Origin: Silurus meridionalis
Taxonomy: Eukaryota > Chordata > Actinopteri > Siluriformes > Siluridae
NCBI RefSeq assembly: GCF_014805685.1
Contig: NC_060885.1
Span: 13,208,132 to 13,272,131 of the forward strand
Reading direction: 5' to 3'
DNA length: 64,000 nt
Below, in pieces: positions 28,424 to 40,196 of the stretch. A program made the translations under genes and the position numbers. Each line of letters begins with the position of its first letter. Position 1 is the stretch's first letter. A model generated the notes under the pieces. That model was not told where the DNA came from and made no database searches. It saw only the letters and a list, made by a program, of their open reading frames with translations.

Positions 28424-30724
28424 CCCAGCATGCGGACTTTCACCCCTTGACATGTGTGTACTGGCACACGCTCAATGTTTACCATATAGTGGCTAAAATT
28501 GAAAGACTTGTGGCCATGCATGTATTTATTTAAAAGGGAAACTCAGCAAGACTTTACAATTGAGTTACTGTTAGCGTTGAGCTTACGCTATTTGTAACAG
28601 CACTACACCACGCAGAGGACGCATTCACTGAGACAGGCCTTCTTTTCAGATGACTGTTTTATTAATGTTTATTTGGCTTGCGTAAATATAGTACATCACT
28701 GGCATTTCTCATGAAAGCAGGGCAGAAGCAGACTGCGCTAATGAGGCATCAAGGGAAATCGGAAGAGAGAGAAAGAATGAGACATTAAAGTCGGTGAATT
28801 TGCGCTGTAAAATGAAATAGCCCATGTTCCAAACACAACTTAATAAACTTCGGATTGCATTCAAATAAATTAAAAAAAATTTCCCGATGCTGCACTAACT
28901 GCAAAGCAAATGTTTTTAGTTAACCTTTTTTTTTTGTTGTTTGTTTTTTTGTTTTTTTTTACACAAATCTCTATCAGAAATGAGGGACATGACGGCAGGC
29001 AGAAATCACCATCAATATTCATTGCAGTAACTTTCTTTTCTGCCTCCGAGACTGACAGTCAATTGAACAAGTTCGGATATCAGAGCTCTACACAAGGTTA
29101 TGAAGTGTGGCTGGTTTACAGTATTGTAAAACCGTACAAGAGTGAGGTGAATCTTTTTTATTGACCTTGTAGTGTCTTTACTGTCAGTCTGTCAGATTTG
29201 TTTATGTGGAAAGGGCAGCAGATAAGCGTCAAATAGTTCATGAGGTTTTAGGCACAAAATAGATTTTTTGTTATCCTACAAAAAAAGTTTGCCCATTTTC
29301 GGATGGCTTTCTGTGGTTTAGCCCCTGGCGTGTTTCCCCCTCACACAACAATCACTCTCTGGTGCAGTTTAAAACCACCAGTCCGAGAGCCTCTGTGCGA
29401 GGCGATCGCAGTTACTGTGAATCGACTGCACTGAAAAATGATTTGTGTCCGTATCGACCAAACTGTGATGTGAAGCGATGAACCAAGCATGCTGTGTGTT
29501 TTGGGTCGTGAGCGACACTGTGCTAAACTGAATCAAAGGAAAGGGCTGTAGCGCAATGCAAATTTAAAGAAAAAGGTGAAAGCATGCGCATGTTTTACAT
29601 CTATTTATTCATGTATCTGACTGATGTTCTATTCAGCATTGACTCCATGTTCTTTGTGGGGTTTCTGGGATTTCTATGTGCACTTTTGCAAACTGATTGT
29701 TTACGTATCCTAGTGAAATATCTGAAACACTGCTTTTGTGTTTTAAACCTTATCAATATCTCAGCTACTGTTGTCCTGTTTTTTTTTTTTTTTTTTTTTT
29801 GGGGTGTTCTTTGTGTTAATTGAATTATGCACAAACAATCCAAAGACATCAATGTCATACAATTTGTGACAACATGCACCGAACAAAAACATGAGTTTGG
29901 CTAATGTCCTCACCCTGCACCGCAGTGCAAATTGCAGTGACTCGCAAATGTTATTGCAATATTAATGTGACACCATTTAACTGAATTGCGTCTTTTGACA
30001 TGCCGTGGGGCTGATACTGATACTGATACGATTCTTCATTAACTCAGGATTCTGTAATATCTCGAGGAAGCACTGTGGAATTACAACATTAAAAACCCCT
30101 AACACAGATTGTCTCATTCGCTAAGAACAGATGCACCGCCTGACTGACGATTCTCAGCTTTATACAAGATCATAAGTCCAAACGAAATGATTCACTCCTC
30201 CATATTTTGAAGTAAATATAGTATCAGGATTTGTATATAAATAGCAGTTAACAGGCTATGCATTCCATATTTACTGCAGCAGGTTCAGGAAGCTGTTCGA
30301 ATGCCCATTAGGTGGGTTTTCTTTTGTTGTTCATTCATCTGCCACAGAAAGAAAAATACACTGATCGCTTTCCAAAAAAGAAAACTTTGCACCTGATGTG
30401 ATTGTTTTAACATAACACACACAAATTGTCTTAACTTCTGCTTAAACGCACATGAACCAATTATGTGTTTTATTGGGGTTTTTTTTAAGTCAGTAATTAT
30501 TCATATTAAGTGCATTAATTAGCTTAAGGACAACAGTCTAAGAAATAAAGGAGGATGTGTAAACAGTGAAAAACTGTACAGTAAAGCACAGCATAAACAC
30601 TGTTACATAACTAGAATGCGAGCAAACCCTGCAGTAAGCTCCCATTTAACACTCTAGTGAAGTGAGACTCGCGCATGTTCACAAAGATGTTAGGCAGAAA
30701 ATTTCAGTCTTTCTGCTGAGGGTG
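28423..30724. other. Mostly unique intronic sequence with poly(T) runs
   Basis: Poly(T) runs lie near 28926-28960 and 29780-29800. The sequence at 28560-28780 and 29330-29520 is complex and moderately GC-rich for this window, so it is worth a conservation test. No exon was recognised. Confidence 0.4.
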
Positions 30725-30905
30725 AAAACATGATGCTGGGCAGCTTAGTGGTCGAGACAGTGGACTTCTGGTCAAGGGGGCATGAGCTTTACCACCATGC
30801 ATCCACTGCTGGGCTCTTGAGTAAGATTAGTTGCATAAGTAATATAAATAATTGTAAGTCTCTCTTGATAAAGGCATCTGCCAAATACCATAAATATATC
30901 TATCT
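30725..30905 (+). mobile_element. tRNA-type SINE, family S2
   Basis: It has an A-box-like CAGCTTAGTGGTCGAGACAG, then TGGACTTCTGGTCAAGGGGG in the B-box region. Next come ACCACCATGCATCCACTGCTGGGCTCTTGAG and the typical tail block GATAAAGGCATCTGCCAAAT. This is the order of a common fish SINE. The B box is degenerate. Confidence 0.75.
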
Positions 30906-31104
30906 GAATTCTGATGATTATATATTCTGCACAATACAGAAATTTATATTGAATTATTATTACAACCAAAAAAATATATAATATTAAATAAACCTTTGAA
31001 GCTTAGTTATTTAATTGCACATTTTACTTTTTTTTTCTTTCACTGTGAAGTAAGTAAGGAAAAATCCAAATTGCATATGCAAACGATGTCGAAGTTGGGG
31101 TCAG

Positions 31105-31290
31105 AGTCAAGTCAAGTCAGGTTTATTTGTATAGCGCTTTTCACAACAGACATTGTCTCAAAGCAGCTTTACACAAATCAACAGTTAAGGTGAATGGTGT
31201 GAATTTGTCCCTGATGAGCAAGCCGTGGCGACTGGAGAGTGCATGGACACCAATGATACAGCGCCCCCAGAGCACAGAAAGTTAAAGACG
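31105..31290. repeat. Dispersed repeat family R2, copy 1
   Basis: It starts with a TCAAG-type short repeat, then GGTTTATTTGTATAGCGCTT, CAAAGCAGCTTTACACAA and CCCTGATGAGCAAGCCG. The family is very common in otophysan fish. An inverted copy lies at 47690-47825. Confidence 0.75.
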
Positions 31291-32929
31291 TTACTCAAAA
31301 GTGGCAGTTGGCGATACATTACAACCAAATAAGAGAGAAATAGATAGTCCAGTAGTTATAGGCACAAATACTATGTTATATTGTTTCTGTGTGCTGCTTG
31401 TCCATCAGAAACCAAACTTTCGAATCTATTCCATGCCACAACAGTTCAATTATCTTTACATTTGAATAGGCAAACTGGAAGGTCCCACTCACAAGATCCT
31501 TTTATCACATACAGACTGTTCCATCTTAACTGCCTCATGCAAACAAGTGGCTTTATGCACCGTGTAAACATTAGCGGACTAAATCTAAAACCCTTCCACA
31601 AACCTGACATATTATACTAGAACATTACATCCTAGCTGCCACAATTTACACTGTTTGGCACGTACGAGGCTACACTCAATCCATTTTGGGCTACAGCCAG
31701 ATCAGCTGATTTTCCTAAAGACAAGCGATTAATATTTCCTAAAGAGCATGAAATTCAAGGACATGCGACCTGCTCGGCTTTCCGATGCATTCTTATGACA
31801 CTCGATGAAAAAACATTGAAAAAAAAACAACAACATTTCCCCTCAGTGATCAAAGTCCAAAGATTTCTTGAAATGTTTCAATAACGTGTGCTGCCTTCTT
31901 CTGTGTAATTTGGAATACGCCCCGACACACACGCATGCCCACAGTGCACAAAAGTACCACTGAAAGCAAGTGTGTGCATGTGCGCACATTTCACCATGTA
32001 CAAGCAAATCCAAAGCAAGCAACGGTGAGATAGTTAAGCAACGAAGCCATGTGGAGCTTTTAGTCACGTTCACTTGTGTACAAAAAAAAAAAAGAAATCT
32101 GGCTGAAGGAAAACAGTGATATCTATTAGACATTCAAAGTTCAGCAGTCATGACAGCGAAACTATTTTTAAACCAGGGTGAAGATCGAGGGAAGGGGGTG
32201 ATGAAAGGGAGGGGGGTTCCCCTCTATGTTTAGGTCTAAAAGTTCACACGAAGAAGAAAAAGCACTGTTTACGCCACTTGAACGTTTGATACCATGTGCT
32301 CGGGGTTACATGCAGACGGAAGCTGCAAGTTAATTTTGTTTAACGGAAGAGAAAATGCCCTGTGACCTGCGTGTGCTCGTAAAAAAGATTTCGCTCCTTT
32401 AGTCAGTCTGATTACAGGTTGTATTGCTGATTGCTCAAATATGTGCAGTGTGGATAAAACTTTTGATCACATCACACTTCACTCTGAAAGGATTTTATAA
32501 CTGTCTATTAGTAATTCTGCAACTCTCCTCAGCTGCTTTTTGCACACGAATACATTTTAAATTGCAAATCTTGCATAGCTGTACTTTATTACTAAATCAA
32601 GCCATACTTCTCTGCTTCCCCAGAATTTAAATGCTGCCACGTATACGTATATACTGCAGAATTTATTTGTATTATTTGAACCGAATTCGATTTCTATTCA
32701 ATTTTATTTGATTTAATTTTATTATATTGCAAATTCTATTTTATTACTTTTTTCATTTGACTTTTTTTTTTATTCTAAAAACATTGCACTGCAATTCTGG
32801 TTACAATTGGCAAAGAAATAAGAGAATGGAAAGTAACGGAAAGGAATGCTTTAACTAGAGAGCAAACATGGATGTTTCCTTAAAGTAAGAAATTAGTTCT
32901 ACAAATTAATTCACAATGCTTTTAATTAA
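31291..32929. other. Unique intronic sequence, nothing recognised
   Basis: It has GC-richer patches near 32160-32400 and AT-rich sequence after 32640. Chance frames only. Confidence 0.4.
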
Positions 32930-33150
32930 CTCCCTGCATCTGTGTTGATTTTCTCTCTGGTTTCCTCTCGTCTCTCAAAAACGTCAGAAGGTGGGTTGGC
33001 TGTTCTAAATTACCCTCAGGTGTGTATCAGATTGCATAATTCCCTATGATGGACTGGCAACTCATCCAGGGTGCATTCCCACCCATGCCCAGTATTCCTG
33101 GTACAGAATCTGGATACAACGTGACAAAGATAAAACAGTTACAACAATTA
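32930..33150 (+). mobile_element. SINE-like repeat, family S1 (3' part)
   Basis: It contains TGGTTTCCTCTCGTCTC, CTAAATTACCCTCAGGTGTG, GATGGACTGGCAACTCATCC, AGGGTGCATTCC and AAGATAAAACAGTTA. These are the downstream blocks of the family seen at 9474. Confidence 0.65.
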
Positions 33151-33720
33151 AATGAAATATTTATGAAAAGACTTCAGAAGAAGGGTCATATATTATCAAA
33201 TGTTTGACAACTTTTAACTGCTGTGCATGTTTTAGTGTTTTTTTTTTTTTTAGGTGAAACGAAAACATACCATTCATACAATTCATTGATCATTCATTCA
33301 TTGACATATTCATGATTTGATGCCACACTTTAGCTGACAGCGTTACACAAGATTACACTGCCTGCTGAAAGAAAACCATGAGAGCATTATATCAGAGTGT
33401 TTTGCTCAAATGGCTCAGCAGACTGGGATGATGCCTACACTTTACAGGATGCCTACTTTTGCTAAACTTGTCTGTTTCAAATTTCCAGATTCACAGCCAG
33501 CATATAGGAGCAGGTGTGGGAGGAGAGGACAGAGCTGCAGTTCAGAGCTGCAGATCAAAAACTATCCAGACATGCACGCATCTTCTTCTCAGCAGGAAAA
33601 AAGCGCTTCTCTCAGAAAGCTGAAAATGGTAACTTTACATCATGATGTATTGAGAGCAGCACTACACACAATCTACACTTATAAATACAAATCTATAGCT
33701 ATATCTCTATATCCATATCC
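33151..33720. other. Intronic sequence near the promoter, nothing recognised
   Basis: A 130-codon plus-strand frame (33410-33802) runs into the tetranucleotide array and has no recognisable motif. It is treated as chance. Confidence 0.4.
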
Positions 33721-33789
33721 ATCCATCCATCTATCTATCCATCCATCTATCTATCCATCTATCTATATAGATGTATACACAGATAGATG

Positions 33790-33840
<51 letters not shown>

Positions 33841-33909
33841 CACATGATTTGAGAGAAACAGACAGGCAAACAGAAATACTGATAAAATAAAGATAGACAA
33901 AAAGTAAAC

Positions 33910-33961
<52 letters not shown>
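33721..33961. repeat. (ATCC/ATCT)n and (GATA)n arrays
   Basis: ATCC/ATCT units at 33721-33770 face GATA units at 33781-33840 across TATAGATGTATACACAG, making a short palindromic arrangement. A second (GATA)n runs at 33911-33961. Confidence 0.95.
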
Positions 33962-33963
<2 letters not shown>

Positions 33964-33991
33964 AAAATGACAGGCAGACACACATAACGCA

Positions 33992-33992
33992 T

Positions 33993-34039
<47 letters not shown>
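33992..34039. repeat. (GA)n microsatellite
   Basis: An uninterrupted GA run about 190 bases inside intron 1 of inpp5a, bordering the CpG-rich block. Confidence 0.95.
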
Positions 34040-34042
<3 letters not shown>

Positions 34043-34224
34043 GCATGCATGTGGATCAGCTGAGAGATGGCGCGTGCACAGGACTTGAATGACTGCTGCT
34101 GCTTCTGCTGCAAAACAAGTCACCGGATCACCGGAGCGGTGCGCGTGCGGTGCGTGTGCGGTGCTGTGCGCGTGCGGTACAGAGGAGTGCGGTGCAGTGT
34201 TCAAACCTCGCATGAGACACTTAC

Positions 34225-34299
34225 ATCTTCGAAGAGTGAGCCGACGTTGGCCGTCACCAGCAATATTCCCGTGCCTTGTGATGTCCCTTTCCCCGCCAT
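34225..34299 (-). CDS. inpp5a: First coding exon of INPP5A, inositol 1,4,5-trisphosphate 5-phosphatase type I (partial gene)
   Basis: The minus strand reads ATG GCG GGG AAA and continues for 25 codons, ending GSLFED, followed at once by the donor GTAAGT (34224-34219). Residues 11-25 ([15 protein letters not shown]) match the start of vertebrate INPP5A as I remember it, [13 protein letters not shown] after an MAGK start. The human protein as I recall it has the same 25 residues before PENLQK, and the phase-0 boundary here falls in the same place. The ATG has A at -3 and G at +4. The enzyme removes the 5-phosphate from Ins(1,4,5)P3 and Ins(1,3,4,5)P4, ending IP3-driven calcium release; the family protein is about 410 residues and membrane-anchored by a C-terminal lipid. 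This exon gives the first strand of the endonuclease/exonuclease/phosphatase fold, including the conserved Asn of TANVG (N18). All catalytic motifs further on are outside the window. No exon 2 (PENLQKNWLREFYQ-like) was found to the left. Confidence 0.92.
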
Positions 34300-34534
34300 A
34301 ATTATTCTCTATCACCGGTTCAAAACAACAGCCTCGGAAACAGAGTGAAAAGCAGGAAAGGTCGACAAAAAAAGAAAAGAAAAACGGAACGGCTTCAGGA
34401 GGCCGACTCAGGACTCGGGAGCTTCCAGGAAAACCAGCGTGCTGCCTGCCGTTAGAAGCTGCAGTGATCTCTCACCGCGGACATTCTCTAGCCCTGCGCC
34501 TGCGTGTGCTGGAGAGCTGAGCACAGATATTTCG

Positions 34535-34573
<39 letters not shown>

Positions 34574-34800
34574 TCTATCTGTCCCTCTTCCTCTCTCGCG
34601 CTTTGTGGCTACTTTTGCGCCTTTGCGGCCATCGTAAAAGTTTCCTTGTCAATCCGCGCTGCACATCGGGCTCTGGTTCATTTCAGCGCGGCGGCGTTTC
34701 CCTGGCGATTGGTGCGGGAAGAAAAAAAAAACAGAAAGTGTGTCTCGCCCCTAAGCAGCGTTAGTGAGAGGAGGAGGAGGAGGAGGGTCCGGAGCCTTCA
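34300..34800 (-). other. inpp5a: Inferred 5' UTR of inpp5a exon 1
   Basis: Upstream of the ATG on the minus strand there is continuous GC-rich sequence with no obvious 3' splice site between the promoter motifs near 34840 and the start codon. A single 5' UTR of roughly 500 bases in the same exon is the simplest reading. It contains a GA run (CT on the plus strand, 34535-34569) and a CCT-rich stretch (34769-34790). The transcription start is inferred and not visible directly. Confidence 0.5.
34535..34569. repeat. (CT)n microsatellite in the presumed 5' UTR
   Basis: A CT run on the plus strand, read as GA in the inpp5a transcript. Confidence 0.9.
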
Positions 34801-34806
34801 CTGTCA

Positions 34807-34814
34807 TGACGTCA
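34807..34814. promoter_or_regulatory. Full CRE palindrome TGACGTCA in the inpp5a promoter
   Basis: This is a perfect eight-base cAMP response element, the CREB/ATF site, about 510 bases upstream of the inpp5a ATG. It lies between the TATA-like motif and the presumed 5' UTR. In a CpG-rich promoter the full palindrome is the form most often bound. Function is inferred from motif and position. Confidence 0.55.
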
Positions 34815-34838
34815 CGAAGCCAGCGGAGATCCGCGCCT

Positions 34839-34846
34839 CTTAAAAG
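34839..34846 (-). promoter_or_regulatory. TATA-like box (CTTTTAAG on the minus strand)
   Basis: CTTTTAAG lies about 25 bases upstream, in minus-strand sense, of the CRE and just before the CpG-dense 5' UTR. It is a weak match to a TATA box. If used, transcription would begin near 34805-34815, overlapping the CRE. Confidence 0.3.
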
Positions 34847-35287
34847 GGCAACACACATGTGTCAATCAACAAGCAAAGCAAATCGACCCACACGGAATCC
34901 CCGGGCACGTCGCAAATCGGTCGCATGAGCTGTGGCTCAGATTGCACAATTTCCCTCTCGATCCAAAGTATACACTACTGTACACTTCCTTTCCAAAATA
35001 CGACATGAAGATAGTTTTAATGATCTGAACACACAAGGTACACTTTAGGGATTCAATGGCAGTCTATGACAACATTAAGCTAAATGTAAAGATATTTGTT
35101 CTAAACAAAAACAGCTACCAGCATTAAACAGATACAAATGCAGTGATTGTGTAACACCCTTAGCAGCCCTAGAACAAAAGGAATAAAATAAATGAACAGA
35201 ACTAGTAAACATATTTAGCATAGTCAATGCATTCCCTATACATAAATGTATCAGAAATCGTGTAGACTTAAATCCATTCATCTTCAA

Positions 35288-35400
35288 TTTGAGTTTGATC
35301 CTCCAGGGTTGTGATGGATCCTGTACTCATCCCAATAACAAGGCAATCGCACATTTTTAAAGAGATGCCAGTCCATCACGTCACCACGTTCACACACACA
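35288..35400 (-). mobile_element. SINE-like repeat, family S1 fragment, reverse orientation
   Basis: The reverse complement includes GTGATGGACTGGCAT and the CTCCAGGGTTGTGATGGATCC region matches the family's consensus pieces only roughly. It is short and old. Confidence 0.4.
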
Positions 35401-35499
35401 TACTATACAGATGCTCATTTGCATCTAGTATTCATTTGAAGGAGTTATTCATCCTGTCTGCATATTTTAGAACACTGAGATTTTGTACTTTGGAAAGTC

Positions 35500-35685
35500 T
35501 AAAGCTTTGAGGAAGGAACACTTCTGAGCAGAAGTTTGTGAGTTTACATCCCAGCACCACCAAGCTGCCACTGCTGGGGCTCTCAGGATGTCCACTAACC
35601 TTCGGCTCATTTGTATAAATGAGATAATTGTAATTTATGCTGGGGATTAGGGCAGATGCTAGGTGCTGTTAATGTAAAGCTCACT
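35500..35685 (+). mobile_element. tRNA-type SINE, family S2 (decayed)
   Basis: It contains TTCTGAGCAGAAG, CCCAGCACCACCAAGCTGCC, ACTGCTGGGGCTCT, ATAAATGAGATAATTGTAA and GGGCAGATGC, in the order of the SINE at 30725. The 5' A-box part is damaged. Confidence 0.7.
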
Positions 35686-37460
35686 AGGAGATTACAGTGG
35701 GTGATTCCACATATAGAGTAAACCGTACCAATTTCTGGAAATGTTCTTCCCTGCAGTTGCTACAAACATTTTCCACTCAAGATTTCATTACTGAACTGTG
35801 CACTACTTCCGACTGGAACTGAAAACTATTCAGTGCAATTATTTATAACTGATTATTTATCTTTGTCACCCAGACAATGATGGGATTGTTTTTTGTTCTT
35901 CTTCTCAGGAGATTTTTCATTAAAAGCTTCTGCCTCTGGTCGTCTCAATAGGGATAAACTTAAATTTATCCCTATGTTTTTATAGATTGAAAAACATGTT
36001 CCACAGTACATATTTCCACATACATATTTTTGACCAAAATGGACAGTATAAGCATGATTTGTACAAACTTAATACTTTTTCACTAAGTGTTCTGGCCACA
36101 TCTTTAAAACCACTGGATGACTGAATTTCATCATATTTGGCTCTAGGGTATTTTACAATGACTTTACCCAAAGTATGTGGTTTGTGAACCTAGAAATGTT
36201 GTGCCCAAGAATAAGGTGGGAACCGATGTTCCCTACAGCAGTATGGTCATTTTAATAGAGAAAGCACTAGCATTTGCAGTGTGCCTCATTGAGATTCTAA
36301 AATGGAGAGAAAGAGATAATCGCATTGAAACAAGTTATGCAGAGTGCCCACAGCTGTGTCTGGCAGCGTAAGAAGTGTGTGTATGTGTGTGTGAGTGTGG
36401 GTTGGTGTTGTAGGGGGGTAGTTAATGTTGCTAGAGCAATAACCTCGATCTACTCTTGTTTTGCCAAGTATAAGATAACCTCATAAACATTTATTGTATT
36501 CCTAATTTGCCATTCATTTCACTGGGATATGGAACATAACTCCTACAAATATCACTGAGGCTAACAGAAAGTTGGCAGAGATCAGTTAACATGGTTTCAT
36601 TTAGAAAAGAGCTCCTACGTTTTCCTATTCTTTTTATATATAGCTTTACCATCCAATGTATGGATCAAGAAGACATCTATTTTTTATAATATTCTTTAAT
36701 ATGTCCACCTAGTTCTATTAACATATAGTTCTTTGGCCAAATCAAAGAAACACCTGGCATCTGAGACAGCTTTAATAAGGGAAAGACACAGTCAGATTTC
36801 TCATTTTACTTTAGCAAAACCCCTTGCTAGGGCTGTAATGTGGCACTGTCTGGGTCTCTGAATAGCGCTGGGAGAACGAGTTGGGGGGAAAACAAACGTG
36901 CACCAGTGGAAATGGGTCTAAAAATAACTGCAATAAAAAAAAATCCAAGGGGATGATAACATGCACAGGTAATGTGTTCCATCAGCTCCTGCAAATACTA
37001 CACTACTGGCCCTGAACAGGATATCCCAGTGGGAAACACACAGAGGAGGGGGCAGTGTTTGTGAGTGCGTGTGTGTTTGAACGTCTGTTAGATTGGCTGA
37101 TAGAGAGCCCTCCCCTAGCACTCTGGGTAATGGAAAAAATGATGGAGGAATTCCAGTCTGGGAGAAAAAAAAAGTGAACTTTGACCCTTCTCCCTCTTCT
37201 ACTCAAATTCACGTTGCCAAAAATAGAAAGGAGGAAAAAAAACATAATGATGAGAGTATGTTACTTCTAAAGAAACTTGTGATTCAGCATTTTTGAGTCC
37301 TATGTATACATATTATGTTGCCATTATTTCAAGCTTGTGCTTGTAAGACTTTATTTAGCTGTTTATACACATCACAGCATGTCTTCAGATTAAAATGTGA
37401 GGCAAGTTAAGTAGTGTTTTGCTTCATTCTAAATTTGGTTCCTGCTGCGCCCTGCCTCTT

Positions 37461-37464
<4 letters not shown>
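35686..37464. other. 5' flank of inpp5a, unique sequence
   Basis: Nothing beyond short frames and a GTGTGTGTATGTG stretch near 36376 was seen. No exon or named repeat was recognised. Confidence 0.4.

Positions 37465-37524
<60 letters not shown>
37465..37524. repeat. (CA)n microsatellite
   Basis: A pure CA run of about 60 bases. Confidence 0.97.
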
Positions 37525-37526
<2 letters not shown>

Positions 37527-37689
37527 TATAGAGTGCTTTGGAAAAACAAACATACTCCTGCTCCACAAATCAGGATGTGAGTTCTTGTGAAGCCAGGACT
37601 GAGCCTTTGTTTTAGAACAGTCATTGCTTTGTGTGTGAATGTTATTGAGTGTAACATTCTCATTGCTGTATAGAATATAGAGGAAATAG

Positions 37690-37837
37690 TGTAATTATGA
37701 TGTTTTAAATGACGTAAATCATCTGGACACCAAACGGAACTTTTGCTATGTTTCCACACGGATGGTTTTAATTGCTGGATGATTTGGGTGCTTGATTTGA
37801 GACTTGGTGCATTCGTAAAACAAATGTTAATAAAAAA

Positions 37838-37905
<68 letters not shown>

Positions 37906-38100
37906 TAGTAAAGAAAGGGCATTGTGAATAAATGTGTGTTGCATTTAAGGTTTTAACTTTACCTCTTTAATATACATTTATTTATATTTGTAATAAAAAT
38001 GGTCAAACAAAAATGCCCACTGCATTTAGCGCGTGTGAATAACATTTGTGCCGTTAAAATTAATTTGCATTAACACTTTCTTAACACATTAATTTTGACA
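37690..38100 (+). repeat. Dispersed repeat family R1, copy 3, with an internal (TA)n
   Basis: This is the longest copy. It runs from AAATCATCTGGACACCAAAC through TTTCCACACGGATGGTTTTA and GGTGCTTGATTTGAGACTTG. A TA array follows (37843-37903), then GTAAAGAAAGGGCATTG and an end in ACATTAATTTTGACAGCC. A second (TA)n (38105-38175) follows directly. The AATTTTGACAGCC end resembles the tail of a fish DNA transposon family. Confidence 0.7.
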
Positions 38101-38103
38101 GCC

Positions 38104-38104
<1 letters not shown>

Positions 38105-38175
<71 letters not shown>
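38105..38175. repeat. (TA)n microsatellite
   Basis: TA run immediately after repeat R1 copy 3. Confidence 0.95.
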
Positions 38176-38179
<4 letters not shown>

Positions 38180-39054
38180 TATGATAATTTTCCAATTTTC
38201 CATAGGTCAACAGAGTGCTCTATAGTGAGGGTTTTTTTTTTTTTATATTTATATCTCGTTCTTTTTAGAACGCTAGATCTACTTTCTTTCTTTTTATAAA
38301 AAAACAAGCTGGAATTAGCCTTTGAGGGCAATGATAATGATAGAGGTCACACACAAAAGAGAAGATGGAGACAGAGGTCTTTGGCTTCACATTTAAAACA
38401 TCACTTAAAAGTGCAAAACCAGGTTCATCTGAAAGTAGATGCTCTTCCTCTTCTTTTTTTTCTCTACATCCTCAGGGTGCCTCTGTTAAGCCGAAACAAT
38501 GAGTGGGTCTATTTCCTCACACCAGAGGCACTAATTAACCCTGCATATGATTCCAATTTTAAGCAGTCCACAAAGAGAACAGAAACCCAACAGTGCTGTT
38601 AAATATCTATGGCGTTTTATTTCGGTACTCCTGTGGGCAGGACCAATGCATTGCCCTCAGAGGAAAAGTGCCCTATTTCCACCCTCTCTTAGGAGCAGGC
38701 TGTTATACACCCCCTCCCCAAACCACCCAACCTAATGGCTAATTTGGAACATGGCATTCTTGTGGGAAAAAGTCTCAGTTATATTTTGCGCATGAGCTTG
38801 ACAAGCATGACCTAAATCCTTTTCAGTTAGAAATGTAGATCTGATTAGCATGGTGAAACTGACGCAATGCTCATGGAAACAGATGGTGTGCTACTTTTCC
38901 AAATCATCGCGATGACCCATTCTGTCTGATTGTTAAAATATAGGCCTACTGTAGTAGTATGAAATAGGTGCCATATTACTTTCATTACTCATATTAATCA
39001 TGTAATAGAATATATTATTTTGGTCAGCATAAGCATTTATTTCCTTAATACTCG

Positions 39055-39088
<34 letters not shown>

Positions 39089-40109
39089 GCTATCGCTCTT
39101 GCTCTCATGATGGGGACCAACTGCAACAAAAAGGGTAGAAGTCTGACACTTTAGAAGTTGTGTTTGTGCCATGTTTTCTGACAAGATAGACATGAATAGG
39201 AAAAGACATCTGTATTAAAAAAGACAGTATTTAAAATTACGGCCTATGATTTTTTATAACTAAGTTGTTAGCAATGTGAGCTATAACATTCAGGTTCTGG
39301 CAAATATTGTCTCTCTATCATATCATCCTAAACTTTAAACAGTTACTATAGTTGGAATGTTGGGCCTCTGGCAGGTTCATTCAACAGGCCTTCTACTTTG
39401 TGCAATTTTCATTCTTTCTAAAGGTTTTAGTTTCACAGCATCCTGCTGTTCTTTTAGAAGGAAGATAAGATTTAAAGATGCCTGAGATCACATGATTTAA
39501 TGAGAGACACGTGTTCTTGAAAATCAAAGACTGGGTGAGGAAACAGTAATTACTGGAGCAGGGTATTTAGGAAAGTTATCATGTGCTATTAAAGAAACAC
39601 ACTCAAATGCAAATGTTCTCATCCACATTATAATGCATGCAAACTGTCATATCCGCAAAGACTTCAGTTATTATAATGTTTTGTATGAACCACATGTACA
39701 AAAATGTGGTTCTTTTATAACATTTTAACCTGCTGTGTATTAAAATGCAGCACAGTTATTACAGCAGAGGGGGAACTCAGAAAGATTTAGTAATCCAATG
39801 ACTCAATAAAACCATCTGAAATATCAGATAATATTAGGATGGATTGTAGGCATTTGCTTCATTTGCAATTTATCTTACAAGTTAATATTTCCCTTATTTT
39901 TTTAAATGCTTTGGTCTATTGTGTCTTTGTAGGAGTTTTCTCATCCACTGAAACCTTTGTGGTTGATTGCAGACATTTTCTCATACAAGGTATGAGTAGT
40001 GACTTTTAAATCATGCAAGTGAAGTACACAGATGAAAGAAAAAAGGGAAGAAGAAATGATCATTAATTTAATAAATTTGAATTATGCATTTACATTTCAC
40101 AGGTTGAGA

Positions 40110-40110
<1 letters not shown>
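38176..40110. other. Unique flank; (CT)n at 39055-39082
   Basis: The complex sequence at 38500-38900 and 39340-39520 is a possible conserved non-coding element. No exon was found. Confidence 0.4.
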
Positions 40111-40188
<78 letters not shown>

Positions 40189-40196
40189 TGAGTGTG
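40111..40196. repeat. (GT)n microsatellite
   Basis: About 85 bases of GT, ending in GAGTGAGTG. Confidence 0.97.

Larger units (their letters stand above)
34055..34920. promoter_or_regulatory. CpG-rich promoter block around inpp5a exon 1
   Basis: CG dinucleotides are frequent from the GCGCGTGC-rich run at 34070-34200 through exon 1 to the CGGGCACGTCGC region at 34900-34920. The flanks on both sides are AT-rich and nearly CpG-free. This is the pattern of an unmethylated vertebrate promoter. Boundaries were judged by eye. Confidence 0.7.

Noticed and set aside
33731..34315. 194-codon minus-strand frame overlapping inpp5a exon 1
   Set aside because: It is in a different frame from the exon and consists largely of LSLS and YLSI repeats from GA and GATA arrays.
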